Below are positions 32,113-43,170 of a stretch of 64,000 nt of DNA, in pieces. The notes under the pieces were generated by a model. The model saw only the letters and a list, made by a program, of their open reading frames with translations, did no database searches and was not told where the DNA came from. The stretch covers positions 84,865 through 148,864 of the forward strand of contig SZWC01002438.1 of NCBI GenBank assembly GCA_023375785.1. Direction: 5' to 3'. Within the stretch, counting starts at the first letter, position 1; every line of letters starts with the position of its first letter. The position numbers were made by a program, and so were the translations under genes. This stretch comes from Penium margaritaceum (taxonomy: Eukaryota > Streptophyta > Zygnematophyceae > Desmidiales > Peniaceae).

Positions 32113-32156
32113 GCTAGTATCACAAACCCTTCAACAAAAGCGTTTGTGATACTAGC
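32113..32156. repeat. Perfect 15-bp inverted repeat (hairpin)
   Basis: GCTAGTATCACAAAC and its exact complement, separated by a 14-base loop, in the outer MULE-like element. It may be a folded remnant of a smaller element; no duplication or ORF was identified. Confidence 0.75.
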
Positions 32157-32348
32157 GGAGGGCGTCGCATACCATGCATCGTCAGCGCATGGCATGTCGT
32201 CTTGCCATGCATTTTATCTGTTTTCTTTGTTTTTGGCGTGGCGGTAGCGGCGGCTGATGGGTAGTTAGGTTACTTCTCGCTCGACGACCGGCGAATCAGT
32301 TCTATGTTTATACTATTCGGGCATATGGTGACCAAATCCTAATCTCAA

Positions 32349-32731
32349 TTGCATTATCCCCACCACCTACATGACAATCTTTATCACTTCCACGTGGCAT
32401 CGTCCACCAAGAAAGTCCTTAGAATATTCTCAGATTTCTGTGAAAATCTTCCTTTTCCCCTATTGTTCACAAAACAAAATTTGTCACTATAGAGTTTCAT
32501 CCAATGACCTCTCGATCCAAAGACTAAATCTAAAACTTCTAGGCCACAATGGGTTGTCCTTACAACTATTTGCTGGCTATATCATCCAGATTAGACCAAG
32601 GGGACTTGGTTCAAAGGAATAGTGTACATCTGGATCAAACTTAGAGAATGTTACATCGGGGAGCAATGCCCGCCTAGTCTCTCCTACGCCTGTCCAAACT
32701 AAAGGTAATAGATAAGGAACATACTAGATAA
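32349..32731 (-). repeat. Minus-strand B LTR (I), part 3
   Basis: Last piece of the split LTR (TTGCATTATCCCC... to about AGATAAATA), the 3' LTR of B4. The edge is approximate. Confidence 0.78.
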
Positions 32732-32734
32732 ATA

Positions 32735-33130
32735 CCCTTGTACTTATCAAGAGTACCATCCTATTTGAACTTTGTGTTAACTACCCATTTTTACCCCATT
32801 GCATGGGTATTTGGGGGCCCATCCACCTTAGTCCATTTCTTCTTCTCTTTAGTGGAAATGGATTTCCTATCCTCTATTTCCTTCCATTTGGTTGTATTTG
32901 GTATGTACATTACCTTTGATACATTTACTAGCTCTTCCTCAACCAAGCATGACCAACTGGGTCTATACAATTCTGGAAACTCAATATTGTACTCTGGAGA
33001 GATTCTTTTCTTGCACGTACTACGTTGGACAGTAGTTGGTGGTACCTTAATGTTTTTTCTCTTTTTTTCCCTTACTTGGATGCTGCATACGGTGCTAATG
33101 ATTATTTTTCCTAGGAAGAGCGACTGATCT
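32735..33130 (-). pseudogene. B4 reverse transcriptase N-terminus
   Basis: The minus strand reads the copia RT start: WTKVDGPPNTHAMG, then a stop, KWVVNTKFK and DGTLDKYKG. The upstream N-terminal part (near 32990-33100) is degenerate. The palm, thumb and catalytic YVDD are absent. Confidence 0.7.
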
Positions 33131-33169
33131 CAGAGTTAGATTCAGAATCTTCTCACATTTTAGACTCAT

Positions 33170-34130
33170 GATCAGAGTTCATTACTGCATTGTGTACAAA
33201 GAATCTTCCTTCAGCACCATCACCTTGCTTCATTTGCATTGTCTACAAGTTCTCCTGTGCTTGATCACCGATTCAAGCAGCGGAATCCACTCTCTTGATT
33301 TGGTAGCTTTGACAGGGTCCAACAGCTCTCCCTTGCCAAGTGTCTTCTCATGAAACTCAATACCTTGGCTCCTCATGAGCTTTCTAACCACTTGTTCCCA
33401 TAGACTTTTTGCCTTGTGTACAATGTCGTAGCTAACCATCACACACTTATAAGCACGTGTATCCAGCTTACAACTTCCTTCTCTTGCCTGAACCTTTGCC
33501 AAGAAATACAGCCAACAATTCTGAGGTCTGAGGCACAAACCTTTGAGGCCAAGGCAGAAAACTTCCTCTTTGGAAGAAATCATCCAACAAAGGCAGAAGT
33601 TTAGTACCAATGAACACGATTTGTTTCATGCCGATGATACTCTGGTTCATTTTCTTAACAACACTATTACTATGGAGGATATAAAGAATGGTGTTTTGGT
33701 TGTTAATGCCCTTTTGGTTGAACCAGCCTTGGTACGTTTCATACTCACCACTGTTGCTTATGCACAACACCTTGACCTTCTTGCTGGGATGCCATTCTAC
33801 CCTAGAAAACAACTCTTGCAGCTTATCCTTCACCTCTTAGTTTGCCTTGAGGAAGGAGATCAACATCTTGCAACTGTGGTCATTAATGAATGTTACAAAA
33901 TAACTTGGTATCACCATTTGAGGAAGTGAAGATTGGTTCGTACCCATTGCAGTGGATTTGGTCCAAGTATTTTGCTACATGTAATCCATTACACTCGCTG
34001 CAAATCATTTTTACATTGTCTAATAGGCATGGCTCATGGGGCTTCTTTTACTTATGCTTGTCCTTAGCCTTGCTCTCCTCCATCCCATGAACCATTTTGG
34101 GTAGCTGCATAGCCTAAACCATCCTCTAAC
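33170..34130 (-). pseudogene. B4 integrase
   Basis: 33468-33833 is open on the minus strand (121 codons). It starts in the core at MKDKLQELFSRVEW and includes VLCISNSGEYETYQGWFNQKGIN; the catalytic Asp of CTDNGGEY is replaced (CISNSGEY). The Glu block (SVVKKMNQS) is also substituted. 33230-33610 covers the C-terminal AKVQAREGSCKLDTRAYKCVMVSYDIVHKAKSLW and FHEKTLGKGELLDPV. Non-functional. Confidence 0.8.
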
Positions 34131-34149
34131 CAATATGTCCAAAAGACCT

Positions 34150-34660
34150 ATGTCATAGCTAAACATCATTGTCTTTGGTAGAATTCACCGCCATGTTGAC
34201 AATTTGTGCGATATCAGGCTTTGGAGACTTGGACTCTGGCACGGCTACATATCCCTCATTAGTGCTCTTATGGAGCTTGGTCTCAGTTAAAAAACCCATC
34301 GACTCTTGGAACACGTGTAATGGTGTTCTCCTTGGTATGTGAGGCCTTGATATTGTTGATATTGACATTCCCAGCCTCCTCTTTGAAAACAAACTTCATA
34401 TGGCGGACTATGATTTTGGTTTGCCACAAAACATGGCATGTAGACGCTGTTCTTTAACTTCACGTATTCTTGATTACTGTTCATGTTAAATCTGATTAAC
34501 TTGTCTTTCTTGCTCTAAGCATGGACAAGGCTGCCATGAGCACATTTGAAATAACATTTATTGTCACTACCAAAGATCAACCCATCCTCATCCCTTGAGG
34601 AGTGTTTCTTCATGCCAGAGTCAAGCCTGTAGGATCGAGACTTGATTAAACCTGGTACCT
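34150..34660 (-). pseudogene. B4 protease
   Basis: Asp-Ser-Gly is kept in YRLDSGMKKHSSR (about 34600-34640), the ancestral triplet, unlike B2 and B3. Downstream fragments are YVKLKNSVYMPCFVANQ (34287-34484) and KSRWVF; the end (VAVPESKSPKPD, 34159-34392) leads to the GAG-pre-integrase region. Frames are broken. Confidence 0.76.
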
Positions 34661-34679
34661 TGGACTAGGGATACGCTTG

Positions 34680-35400
34680 GCCATCATGTTTGTCACCTCC
34701 GTCTTACCATTTTTTGCATGCTCGTTCATGGCATCCTTTCTTTCTTCCTAAGAGCCATGCACAATCGTGTCCAGTGTCTAGGCTTAACATAGGTATGGAA
34801 CTTCCAAAGACTCTTTCAACCCTTTCCACTACCACCACTGCCTTTTCTTCCCCGCCATCACTTTCATTGCCACTTTGACTTGGAGAGTATTTTTTGCTAC
34901 CATGACCATCATATGCACTATAGGCCAACGTGTTAGATTCATTTTCACAATAATACATTGCCTTGTTGTGCACATACTTGGGCTCTCCCTGATACGTGAG
35001 CTCCTCTTTCCAGCCGTCCAAGGATCCAAAAGTTTTGGTTTTGCAAGAAGAGTTATGGCCTGTCTTTTGGTATCGCTGTTTTCATTGTTGAGGCTGATAA
35101 AGCCTGATGTAAGCTGCAACATGCTTCGAATCCAAGGGATGCATATTTGTTGCTCACCCCCTCAACTGTTCATCACTTGCGAATAGAGAGGAATGACTCT
35201 AAAGAACCTTGGGTTGTGCAACTACAAGCAACGATTGTCCTGGTTACGATCCAAGGATCATACCTTGAAGGGTAGAGCTTATCATTTATCATTGTTTCCT
35301 AGGAGCCAGCAACTTTTCTTAGAGGTAATTAAGTTGATGGACAAGACATAGCTGCTGGATCTCATGTGTACCATGAAAAAGAGACATCACAAGAGAGCGC
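34680..35400 (-). pseudogene. B4 gag and leader
   Basis: Minus strand: QAITLLAKPKLLDPWTAGK and DGWKEELTYQGEPKYVHNKAMYYCENE (34829-35122), matching the B2 gag ILLMVLRESWDPL and WKEEDLTYEVVSEYIRNE. A Gly-rich or degenerate region and a knuckle remnant lie near 34750. Frames are broken. 35190-35428 is leader. Confidence 0.76.
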
Positions 35401-35445
35401 CTGGAAGTGTGCCTCTTAACTAGTCAATGTGGGCCCATAAGTCTT

Positions 35446-36263
35446 TGTGAATCGACCTCATTAAACAAACTAGACCACAAGGCCGACAGAGTGGAAATTG
35501 TCTTCTGCTCCTCGTATTTCAACTATAACAAGATGCCACCCTTAGAATCACGGTTCTACACAAAGCATAGGAATCACTCCCTTGTACTGTGTCCTTACTA
35601 ACTGGTCACATTTGCAGAGCAACGAGCTCCTACAACTTGAACCGACTCGTAATGTTTTTGTTTCTGTGTGTCTCTGGTGGACATTTGTGTTAGGAGTCTC
35701 AAAGGTAAGGGCCATAATGAACCAAAGGCAACTGACAGGTTTTTTTTGTCCTTCAGCTAACCTTTAGCTTAGGCCTATAGTGGCTCCTTGGAGAACCCAC
35801 CATTTTGGGGGAAATCTGGTTTTCATCATCCCTGCTATCTACATGGGGCTCTTTGAGACCGCCAAGTAGGACCGTCTCCCAGGGAACCCTTGGAATGCTT
35901 TGAGATGTATCTCACAAGTTTCTTGTACTCCTCTTGGTCACAAAAGGAACTTGTTGAAACAAGGTTCTAACCATTTATCTCTCGCTCCAAAGAGTAACTC
36001 TAGAACATCTAAGCCACATAGAGTTGTTCATTGTACATACATTAGCTAAACTATGTATTTCATACAAAGGAAATTTGCTTTAAAGTAGAAATACGTGCCT
36101 CTTCTATCTGGATAAGACATAGGAGAGGTACTATAGGAGAGCAGTCCATGACTTCTCTCTTGGTCAAAGTTTATGAACTTCCTTGAGGGAAGTAGTGCAT
36201 GCCTAGTCTTCCATATGCATGTCTGAACTAGACCAATTGACAAGGGGCATGATGAATCAGTAA
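35446..36263 (-). repeat. Minus-strand B LTR (II), shared by B4 and B6
   Basis: About 818 bp. Its right end is the 3' LTR edge of B6 (followed by the purine tract, minus CAAGAGAGAGT) and its left end is the 5' LTR edge of B4 (next to a half-tRNA primer site). One LTR serving two interiors marks a tandem array. Confidence 0.8.
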
Positions 36264-36399
36264 ACTCTCTCTTGTACCACTCTGAATTTTCTATGAGATT
36301 TCTTCTCTCAAGTCATCTTGGCCTTTAGACTTCAATTTTTGTATTATATATACCAATCCTTTGGGTACCTACTGAGTGACCAGGTTTCATAAGTCACTA

Positions 36400-37240
36400 C
36401 TGATGTCAATGGGCTTGTTCTACTTGGAGAAGACATCATCGTATGCCATTTGCATGGCACTTTTGTTGTCGATGTGAATCATTGTTGCTTCTTTCTATGG
36501 TGTTTTCATCTCTATATCTATTGTATCTCCTCATATGCTATTGACACAATGATATGCTTTGCTTTAGAGGTAGACAGGAGCACACAAACTCACTTCCTAC
36601 TAGCCGAAGAGACTGAACTACCACTCAAGATACACACAAAGCCTTAAGTAGAATTTTGCTCACTCGTTATTCCTTCCCAATTGTTATCAATATCATACAA
36701 GGCTAGCGGCTCAGATCCATCTTGGCCTCTAAACTAGAGTCTCATGTTATGTGTTTTTCATAGAAAGGGCATGATGCAATTGATAGCTGGTCAGTGCCGT
36801 TGCCGTGGATTGGCCACAAACCTCCTGACCCGTCCAATACCATAGCAAATGTACGGAGCGGCAAATGTACGGCGCGTGTTCCTACCATGATCTACATAAT
36901 GCTACCTACAACAAACTGGTCAAGAATGTTCTCCATCTGAAATCGTTTTGTTTCAATATTAGGGCTTATGCACAAGAAGAGCTTGTTGCTTGTGTTCATG
37001 GGTTTCCTGATGGGATCACACTCCTCCATGTTATAGCACTTTAAGATGTCTGTGATGTACTTTGTCTGGATCAACTCGACGGTAAATGTAAGTTGATTAA
37101 ATGGACGACTTTGAATGGACGGCTATCCCAATAGAGAAATAAAGAGGACTCATGCCTTTATCTTGAACCTTCTTTTAAGAACTGAAAAGAGCTCATTCAA
37201 TAGATCAACATCCGATAAGCAAATAGTCAAGTCGTCTATG
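36400..37240 (-). pseudogene. B6 RT C-terminus and RNase H
   Basis: The minus strand reads LVALYIDDLTIC-like coding near 37220-37260 (Tyr-Val to Tyr-Ile in the YVDD block), a connection with MIQTKYITDILKCYNMEECDPIRKPMNTSNKL (36892-37074), and RNase H fragments near 36450-36640 (NDSHRQQKCHANG region, HIDIRY equivalent degenerate). No continuous frame. Confidence 0.74.
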
Positions 37241-37249
37241 TACAATGCA

Positions 37250-38400
37250 ACCAGCATGAAGCCTTGGAGGCTTGGACTCTTCAACTGCTACATTTCCCTG
37301 ATTTGTACTCTCAGAGGACTTGGTCTCATCACGTGAAGTCTTTTGACTTTTGGGACCTGTGTAATGATGTTTCATTGGCATATGACGTCTTGATATCCTT
37401 GATATTGACAATAATAGCTTCCTCTCTTGTGATGATGACTGTCATGTCCTGGTCTATGATTTTGGATACTAACAAGAGGTCTCTCATGAAAGATAGCACA
37501 TAGATGATATTTTCCAGATTCAAGTTATTTTTATTACCCTTTACATTAATGCAAATCAACTTGCCTCCCTTGCCCTGACCATGGACAAGGCTACCATTAA
37601 CATACGTGAAACACTATTCAATGTCAATTATAAAAATGAGTCTATCCTCATCTCTTAAGGTTAGCTTGTAGGATCCAGGCTTGAGAAATGCCGCTCCCTT
37701 GATCCATGGCAAGCTCTAAGTCACCATGATTTTCAGTACTTTATTACCCTATCATGCATCCTCGTTCCTGCCATCCTTTCTTCCTTCCTCCTTAGAGTCC
37801 ATGCACAGTCATATCTAATATGTAGGTTTCACAGAGTTGTGTAACTTCTCAAGACTCTTTGAACCCTTTCCACCGCTACCATTGCCTTTTCTCCACCCCA
37901 TCACTTCTGTTGCTATTCCACCTTGAAAAGTTATTTTTACTAGCATGACCACCATATTATGCACCATAGGCCAATATGTTGGCCTTATTTCCAGTACGGC
38001 ATATGGCCTTGTTATACACATACTTGGATACTTCCTTATACGTCACCTTCTCCTCCTTCCAACCATCTTAGACGGTGATGAGATGATCCCGGCTCTTAGA
38101 TAGCGCCAAGAGGAGGATCAGTGCCTGTGTTTTGGTGTCCATGTTTTCACTGTTAAGGGCCATTGAGGCTAACATAAGTTGTTCTCCTAGAAATTTGGAA
38201 GATGCATATTTGGTGCTCACCCCCTTAGCCCGTAATCACTTGCAAACATATAGGAAGGTACTCTGAAGAACCATGGATCGTACCTTAACGGATAATGCTT
38301 GTCCTAGTTTTGACCCAAGGGTAGTATCTTGAAGGGTATAGCTCATCGTTGGCCCTTTTTTGCTAAGAACTAGCAACCACCATTCCAGCAGATTAAGTTG
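37250..38400 (-). pseudogene. B6 protease and gag remnants
   Basis: 37329-37559 on the minus strand reads MICINVKGNKNNLNLENIIYVLSFMRDLLLVSKIIDQDMTVIITREEAIIVNIKDIKTSYANE, clearly the protease C-half of group B. The active-site region near 37660-37690 is deleted or unreadable. Gag is represented by YMCITRPYAVLEI and a Gly/Lys stretch (37815-38021) and by MVG-type fragments to 38200. Heavily decayed. Confidence 0.74.
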
Positions 38401-38506
38401 ATGGACTAGATGGAGTTAATAAAGCTCATGTGCACTACAAAATAAAAAGGACAAGAGAGCGCTTGAAAGTATGCCCTTTAGCTAGTGAATATGGGCCCAT
38501 GACGCT

Positions 38507-38757
38507 TTATTAATCAACCTCTAGCAATACAGTAGAACACAAGAACGGGACAACGGCACTTGCCATCTGCTCCTAGTATTTGAACTAGGAGGGGATGTCA
38601 ACCTAAAAGACATGGTTCCATACTAAGAATTTCATAGGAATCAGTTCTTTGTACTACGTCCTTAGCACCTGGTCACTTCTGCACAAGCTGCTAGCTCCCA
38701 CAGCTTAAATCAACAAATACCTCTTTTTTGTCTACGTCTGATGGATAATTGTGTTAG
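38507..38757 (-). repeat. Minus-strand B LTR (III), truncated
   Basis: 5' LTR of B6, next to the primer site. The first 250 bp align with LTR (I) and (II); it breaks off at GTGTTAG, about 38757. Confidence 0.78.
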
Positions 38758-39081
38758 CTAGTGAGCTAACCACATCTGCCAGAGAAGCTGTAAAACTAAC
38801 AAAAAACTCAACACCTTCTTCCTTTGTTCACATGTGTCATACATCCCAACCTTAATCAGGCATACAGTTCACCTTCAAGAGTAATAACGCCTTAGCAATA
38901 CATCTCAAGAAGACCTCAATTTGTCAATATACAAGAGAGCATGAAGCACGCGTTAATAGATCAGCATGTAGACAAGTCATTTATAGTTTTCTGTCTAGTC
39001 CTATTACTCAATTGCACATTTGTGGGAAGTGGCCTGAACCAACCACATCATCAATAGACTTGTGCTGTGGACTTGACACAT
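38758..39081. other. Unassigned stretch between LTR (III) and A5
   Basis: About 325 bp, AT-rich, with no domain recognised. It continues beyond A5 at 45510, since A5 was inserted there. One possibility is the LTR of C1 (minus), because it starts near TGTTAG, but no second copy was found to confirm it. Confidence 0.45.
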
Positions 39082-39086
39082 AAAAA

Positions 39087-39824
39087 TGTTGGGAAAGGAG
39101 CCATCCGGCTCAGTTTCAGGTCCACAGGAGCAAGTTTCACGAAAGTACCAGAGGCCTGTTTCGATTGTCAATCGGACTTCACCATTTGAAAGATCAGGTG
39201 GCTAAATGTCTACGGTCCAAGTTTGAGGCCGATCCAACAATCGGATTGGGAGATATGAATTTTCGACGTTTCGAGGGTCATGGACTGCCGATGTCTGGGT
39301 GGCCATGAGTGATGGCTCCATGCCTTAGCCTGAGAAAAGAAAAAGACAAGAGGTTCAGGGTCAAGACCTGATGGGAGGAATATCCAAAAAGTTCCTTGGT
39401 CTTAGGATTGCCTTGTCAGAGTGTGCTGACTAGAATAAAGGTACCTCTCGTTACTTTTTAGGTGAGGTGAGATCCTTGTGTGCTAGCCATGGACACATGG
39501 CGATTCTCCATGGGTTTGTGGGTTATGTGACCACTAGGAGTGTGTCATGAGGGCATTTTTTAGCTCTCTAGGTTGTGTGTGAGTAGTCAGCCTGATTGCT
39601 AGGATGATTTCCCTTCTTGTGTGAGATTATGGACTCTAGTGTGTGAGCCTTAGCCTCCATGGCTAAGTGGTGTGGCTTGTGAGAGGGCTGACTTGCCCAA
39701 GCTCTAGCTCTATATGTACTCCATTATTTTGAGTGATTGAACAACAATTCTTCAGCACAAGTGATTCCCTTGCAATCACACATGCTCGCTGCTCCAAGGC
39801 TCCCTATCTCCTCAAGTTCCAACA
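39087..39824 (+). repeat. A5 5' LTR
   Basis: 738 bp, TGTTGGG...CCAACA; co-linear with other family A LTRs. Confidence 0.94.
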
Positions 39825-39826
39825 TT

Positions 39827-39838
39827 TGGTATCAAAGC
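39827..39838 (+). promoter_or_regulatory. A5 primer-binding site
   Basis: TGGTATCAAAGC, one mismatch from the initiator tRNA-Met 3' end complement. Confidence 0.9.
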
Positions 39839-40464
39839 CAAGTTCTGCCACTTTCAGCCACCACAGGCCGTCACTTTGAGAGTGACGGGTTGGGGTGTCA
39901 CCAACATTGACAATCCACCAGTGGATCTTCAAGTTCAAGAGACAAGCTTTTGAACGAGCACAAGATTGCAAAGATCCAACGGTCGGATTGAGAGTTATGC
40001 TAAAAAAAAGGTCGGCTAGGGCTACACTCTTCTCTATGAGTAAGACTGTCGCCTTGTGATGACCATAACTCTCTTGTCTCTTTGTCAAATTTGAAAATGA
40101 CACATGCGAATTGTAGTATTTTTCCTAAGCTTTCCATTCTGGCAAAAATATCTGCAGTCCATTGATTCGTTTGGGAGAAACTCCGTTTACAAGCTGGCTG
40201 GTCTGAGTTGGAGTAGGAGCAGATTCATACCTTGTTTTCAAGAGGGCATATCCTTCAAAATCCCCTGCTGATGACCCTGTTTTATGGACCGATCGAAAAG
40301 GTTTTGGGCTGAATGTTTCAGTAATGGGCTCCATTCATCCAAATTCCCAGTCTGCTGGTATCTACAGTCCATTTTCTGTCAGAAAGATTTCTCGCAGAAG
40401 CAGCTGCAGAAGCAGGGCTAGCGCCGCCATCCAAGGGCAGCGCTGAGCATCACCAAGGCTCAAA

Positions 40465-41455
40465 ATGGCAGCAGCTGGCATTGTAACAGCAGCCCAGCGT
40501 TTGGAGAGGCTGGATGGATACGCCAACTTCACATTTTGGAAGATCCGTACCCGCCTCCTTTTGGAGGAGAGGGGCTTGTGGGAGGTGGTGAGCGGCGACG
40601 AGCCGGCTCCAGTTCCACAGGCAAAAGACATCACAGCAGCGCAGGTGGTGGCGGGGAAGACGCCGCAAAAGGGTGCAACTGATGCGGGTTCTTCTGCAGT
40701 TGTACCAACAGCGTATGAGGAGTGGAAGAAGAAGGACATGCAGGCCTACAGGTTGCTTGTCAACACTGTCTCCAACCCGCATCTTCAGTAAGTGAGTGAT
40801 AAGGCTATTGCAAAGGAGGGGTGGGACACGTTGTGCAAGAAGTATGAGAGCAAGGATCCTGCATTCCTCATGCTTTTCGAAGAAAGATGATGGCACTGAA
40901 AATGCAGGGTGGTGAAGGGATGGAGGCGTATCTGGACAGGACAAAGGAGCTGGCAAAGCAGCTGAGAGCGGCCGGCAATCTTGTGGAAGAGACAAGCTTC
41001 ATCCTCCTCTTGTTGAGGGAACTCCCAACTTGCTATGACACAGTGCGAGAGACGCTGGAGTGCCAGCCAACTCTCGACCTCGACTCCATCTACACACACC
41101 TGGTGCAGGTGGAATTGCGTCGCAATGGAGCAAAGCGCAATGGCGGCGACAGCAGTGAAGCAGCTTTTTTGACCACGAGCTCACGCAACCAGTAGCAGCA
41201 GCAGTCTGGGCAGCAGAAAGGTAGAAAGAAAGGCAAATGCCACTACTGCTTGAAAGAGGGACACTACAAAAAGGAGTGTTTCAAGCTCAAGAGGGACCAA
41301 AAGGAGCAGCAACAGCAGTATTCATCACAACAGCAGCAGCAAAAGCATCAACAGCAACAACAGTCACAAAAGCGTCAGTAGCAGTAGTAGCAGCAGCAGC
41401 AGCAGCAGCAGTCACAACAGTGTTAGTAGCAGCAGCAGCAGCAAAACCAGGTTGG
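40465..41455 (+). pseudogene. A5 gag and polyglutamine linker
   Basis: 40465-40791 is open from ATG (MAAAGIVTAAQRLERLDGYANFTFWKIRTRLLLEE) to a TAA that replaces a Tyr codon. A frameshift at about 40880 moves the frame; 40887-41195 carries the rest of capsid (MMALKMQGGEGMEAYLDRTKELAKQLRAAGN). The zinc knuckle is canonical (CHYCLKEGHYKKEC, about 41237-41279). The linker (about 41304-41455) is mainly CAG/CAA with TAG interruptions and is the longest in the window. Confidence 0.86.
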
Positions 41456-41960
41456 TGTGCGCCACTTTGGCAACATGAATGTGGCCGGGGAGGTGCGCGA
41501 CCGTCTCTTCATGACGAAGTCTGACATGTTGTAGGTGGAGAAGGCGGATCTCGCATGGTACAAGGACTCAGGATGTACCAAGAGCCTCACACATCACAAG
41601 GAGTGGTTTACACAGCTGCTGTCCATCCCTCCCAGTCCTATCGCTATGGGTGATGATCGAGTCGTGTATGCTGAGGGGATTGGAATTGTGGAGATGTGGT
41701 TGGAGACCCCACGTGGCATTGAAGTGGGAGTGTTCCATGGCGTGTTGTATGTACCTCATGCTGCATTCAACCTCCTCTCCGTCTCCTCTCTTACTAACAC
41801 AGGACTGCACATCGTCTTTGATGATGACTATGGCTACATCCTCAACAAGGATACAGGAGAGGAGTTGGCTAGGTCGGTGAAGGAGGGTGACATGTACCGC
41901 CTGCTCGGGGCGACCAAGATCCCGCGTGAGCAGAGTCTTGCAGCAGTAGTGGAGGCAACA
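41456..41960 (+). pseudogene. A5 protease
   Basis: Open from 41535 (MEKADLAWYKDSGCTKSLTHHKEWF) with Asp-Ser-Gly intact. It contains VVYAEGIGIVEMWLETPRG and VPHAAFNLLSVSSLTNTGLHIVFDDDYGYILNK. The segment before it (41456-41534) has a TAG at 41532. It leads without a stop into the GAG-pre-integrase region to 42017. Confidence 0.87.
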
Positions 41961-43170
41961 GATGGCGAGATCTGGCATGAGCGCTACGGCCACATCGGCA
42001 TGCGCGCCGTGCAGTAGCTTCAACCAAAACAGATGGTACGCGACCTACCTACCATCTCTAACATTGAGCAGCAATTGTGCATCGGCTGTTTGGAGGGGAA
42101 GCAGCACCGGGAGGCGTTCTCTGGAGCAGGGGAGCGTGCGAAGGAGGTGCTGGAGCTGGTCCTCACGGACTTGTGCGGACCCATGCAGACCCAGAGCTTT
42201 GGAGGCTCTAGGTATTTCCTGACCTTCATTGATTATTTCAGCCATTACACTACTGTGTACTTCCTTCCTTCCAAGGACCACTGCTTTGACAAGTTCATGG
42301 AGTTCAAGGCCATGGTGGAGAACGAGACTGGCAAGAAGATGAAGGCGTTGCGCAGCGATAACGGTGGAGAGTACCTGAGTAAGGAGTTCCAGGATTACCT
42401 CGCAGCAGTTGGCATCAAGGCGCAGCGTACCGCGCCGTACTCACCGCAGTCAAATGGTGTAGCAGAACGCGCCAACCGTACTTCTGTGGAGTCGGCACGC
42501 TCCATGCTGCACGCAGCTCGGCTTACCTACGACTTCTGGGCTGAAGCCGTGAGCACTGCGGTCTACATCAAGAACCGCAGTCCAACTAAGGCCTTGGAGC
42601 ACATGACGTCGTACGAGGCATGGTTCGGCAAGAAACCAAGCGTGGGTCATCTCCGAGCATTTGGCAGCTTGGTGTACCTGCACCTGCCAAAGGAGAAGCG
42701 GCGGAAATGGGACGCAAAGAGTGCACAGATGCTGATGATTGTGTACGACGTGTAAAGCAAGGCCTATCGCCTCTGCGAGAGGGATACAGGCCACATCATC
42801 ATCTCCAAGGATATTTTCTTCAACGAGAGCAAAGTCATCGGCACCAACATTGTCTGTAAAGAGGTAGTAGAACCAGCAACTGACAAGACAGTGGGAGCAG
42901 AAATCCTTGCTGACCCAGTCTCTCCTGATCTTTCCTCTATTGTGACAGTGGGAGAATCACTCTACTCTCCCATGTCTGATGTAGCAGATATAACAGCCTC
43001 ATCGGCAGAAGCAGAGGAGGGAGATGTAGCACCACCAGCAGTAGCAGTTGTGCCAGCAGCACCGCGCGCGCCGCCCGCTAACGCTCCAGCACCAGGTCGT
43101 AGGTACCCTCTTAGGGTGCGTTACAAGCCTGGTGAGCGCGGCCATTTCTGGATGCTGTAGAAACAGGAAT
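41961..43170 (+). pseudogene. A5 integrase
   Basis: HHCC complete (IWHERYGHIGM, then CIGCLEGKQHR), with a TAG at 42015. 42033-42755 is open: Asp in VLTDLCGPM, Asp in RSDNGGEYLSKEF (the canonical Asn after Asp is kept here), Glu in GVAERANRTS. The C-terminal GKKPSVGHLRAFGSLVYLHLPKEKRRKWD follows, with a stop at 42753. 42891-43160 is the acidic and Pro-rich C-terminal spacer. Confidence 0.88.

Larger units (their letters stand above)
30992..32348. mobile_element. MULE-like DNA element (outer copy)
   Basis: Insertion of 1339 bp (31001-32339) in the B LTR, flanked by the perfect 9-bp duplication TAATCTCAA (30992-31000, 32340-32348). The left end starts GGGCCAAATAGCTTAGATAC; the right end, read inward, starts GGATTTGGTCACCATATGCC. 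The two ends are unlike each other. It contains an inverted copy of the same family (31562-32090) plus an inverted-repeat pair at 31167-31352. There is no transposase ORF, so it is non-autonomous. The 9-bp duplication and GG ends suggest the Mutator-like superfamily. Confidence 0.78.
32732..35445 (-). mobile_element. B4 interior, minus-strand group B element
   Basis: Reading leftwards from the primer site (35429-35442, minus ACTTATGGGCCCAC): leader, gag, protease, integrase and the RT start. RNase H and most of RT are missing, so the RT start abuts the 3' LTR (I). The 5' LTR is LTR (II), shared with B6. Confidence 0.82.
36264..38506 (-). mobile_element. B6 interior, minus-strand group B element
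   Basis: Minus strand from the primer site (38490-38503, GTCATGGGCCCATA): leader, gag (about 37740-38400), protease (about 37250-37720), then a direct jump to the RT catalytic region, connection and RNase H (36400-37240). Integrase and the RT N-terminus are deleted at about 37245. Confidence 0.8.

Noticed and set aside
32113-32156. Helitron 3' end hairpin
   Set aside because: No CTRR terminus directly after the hairpin and no TC start; the insertion is already explained by 9-bp duplications.
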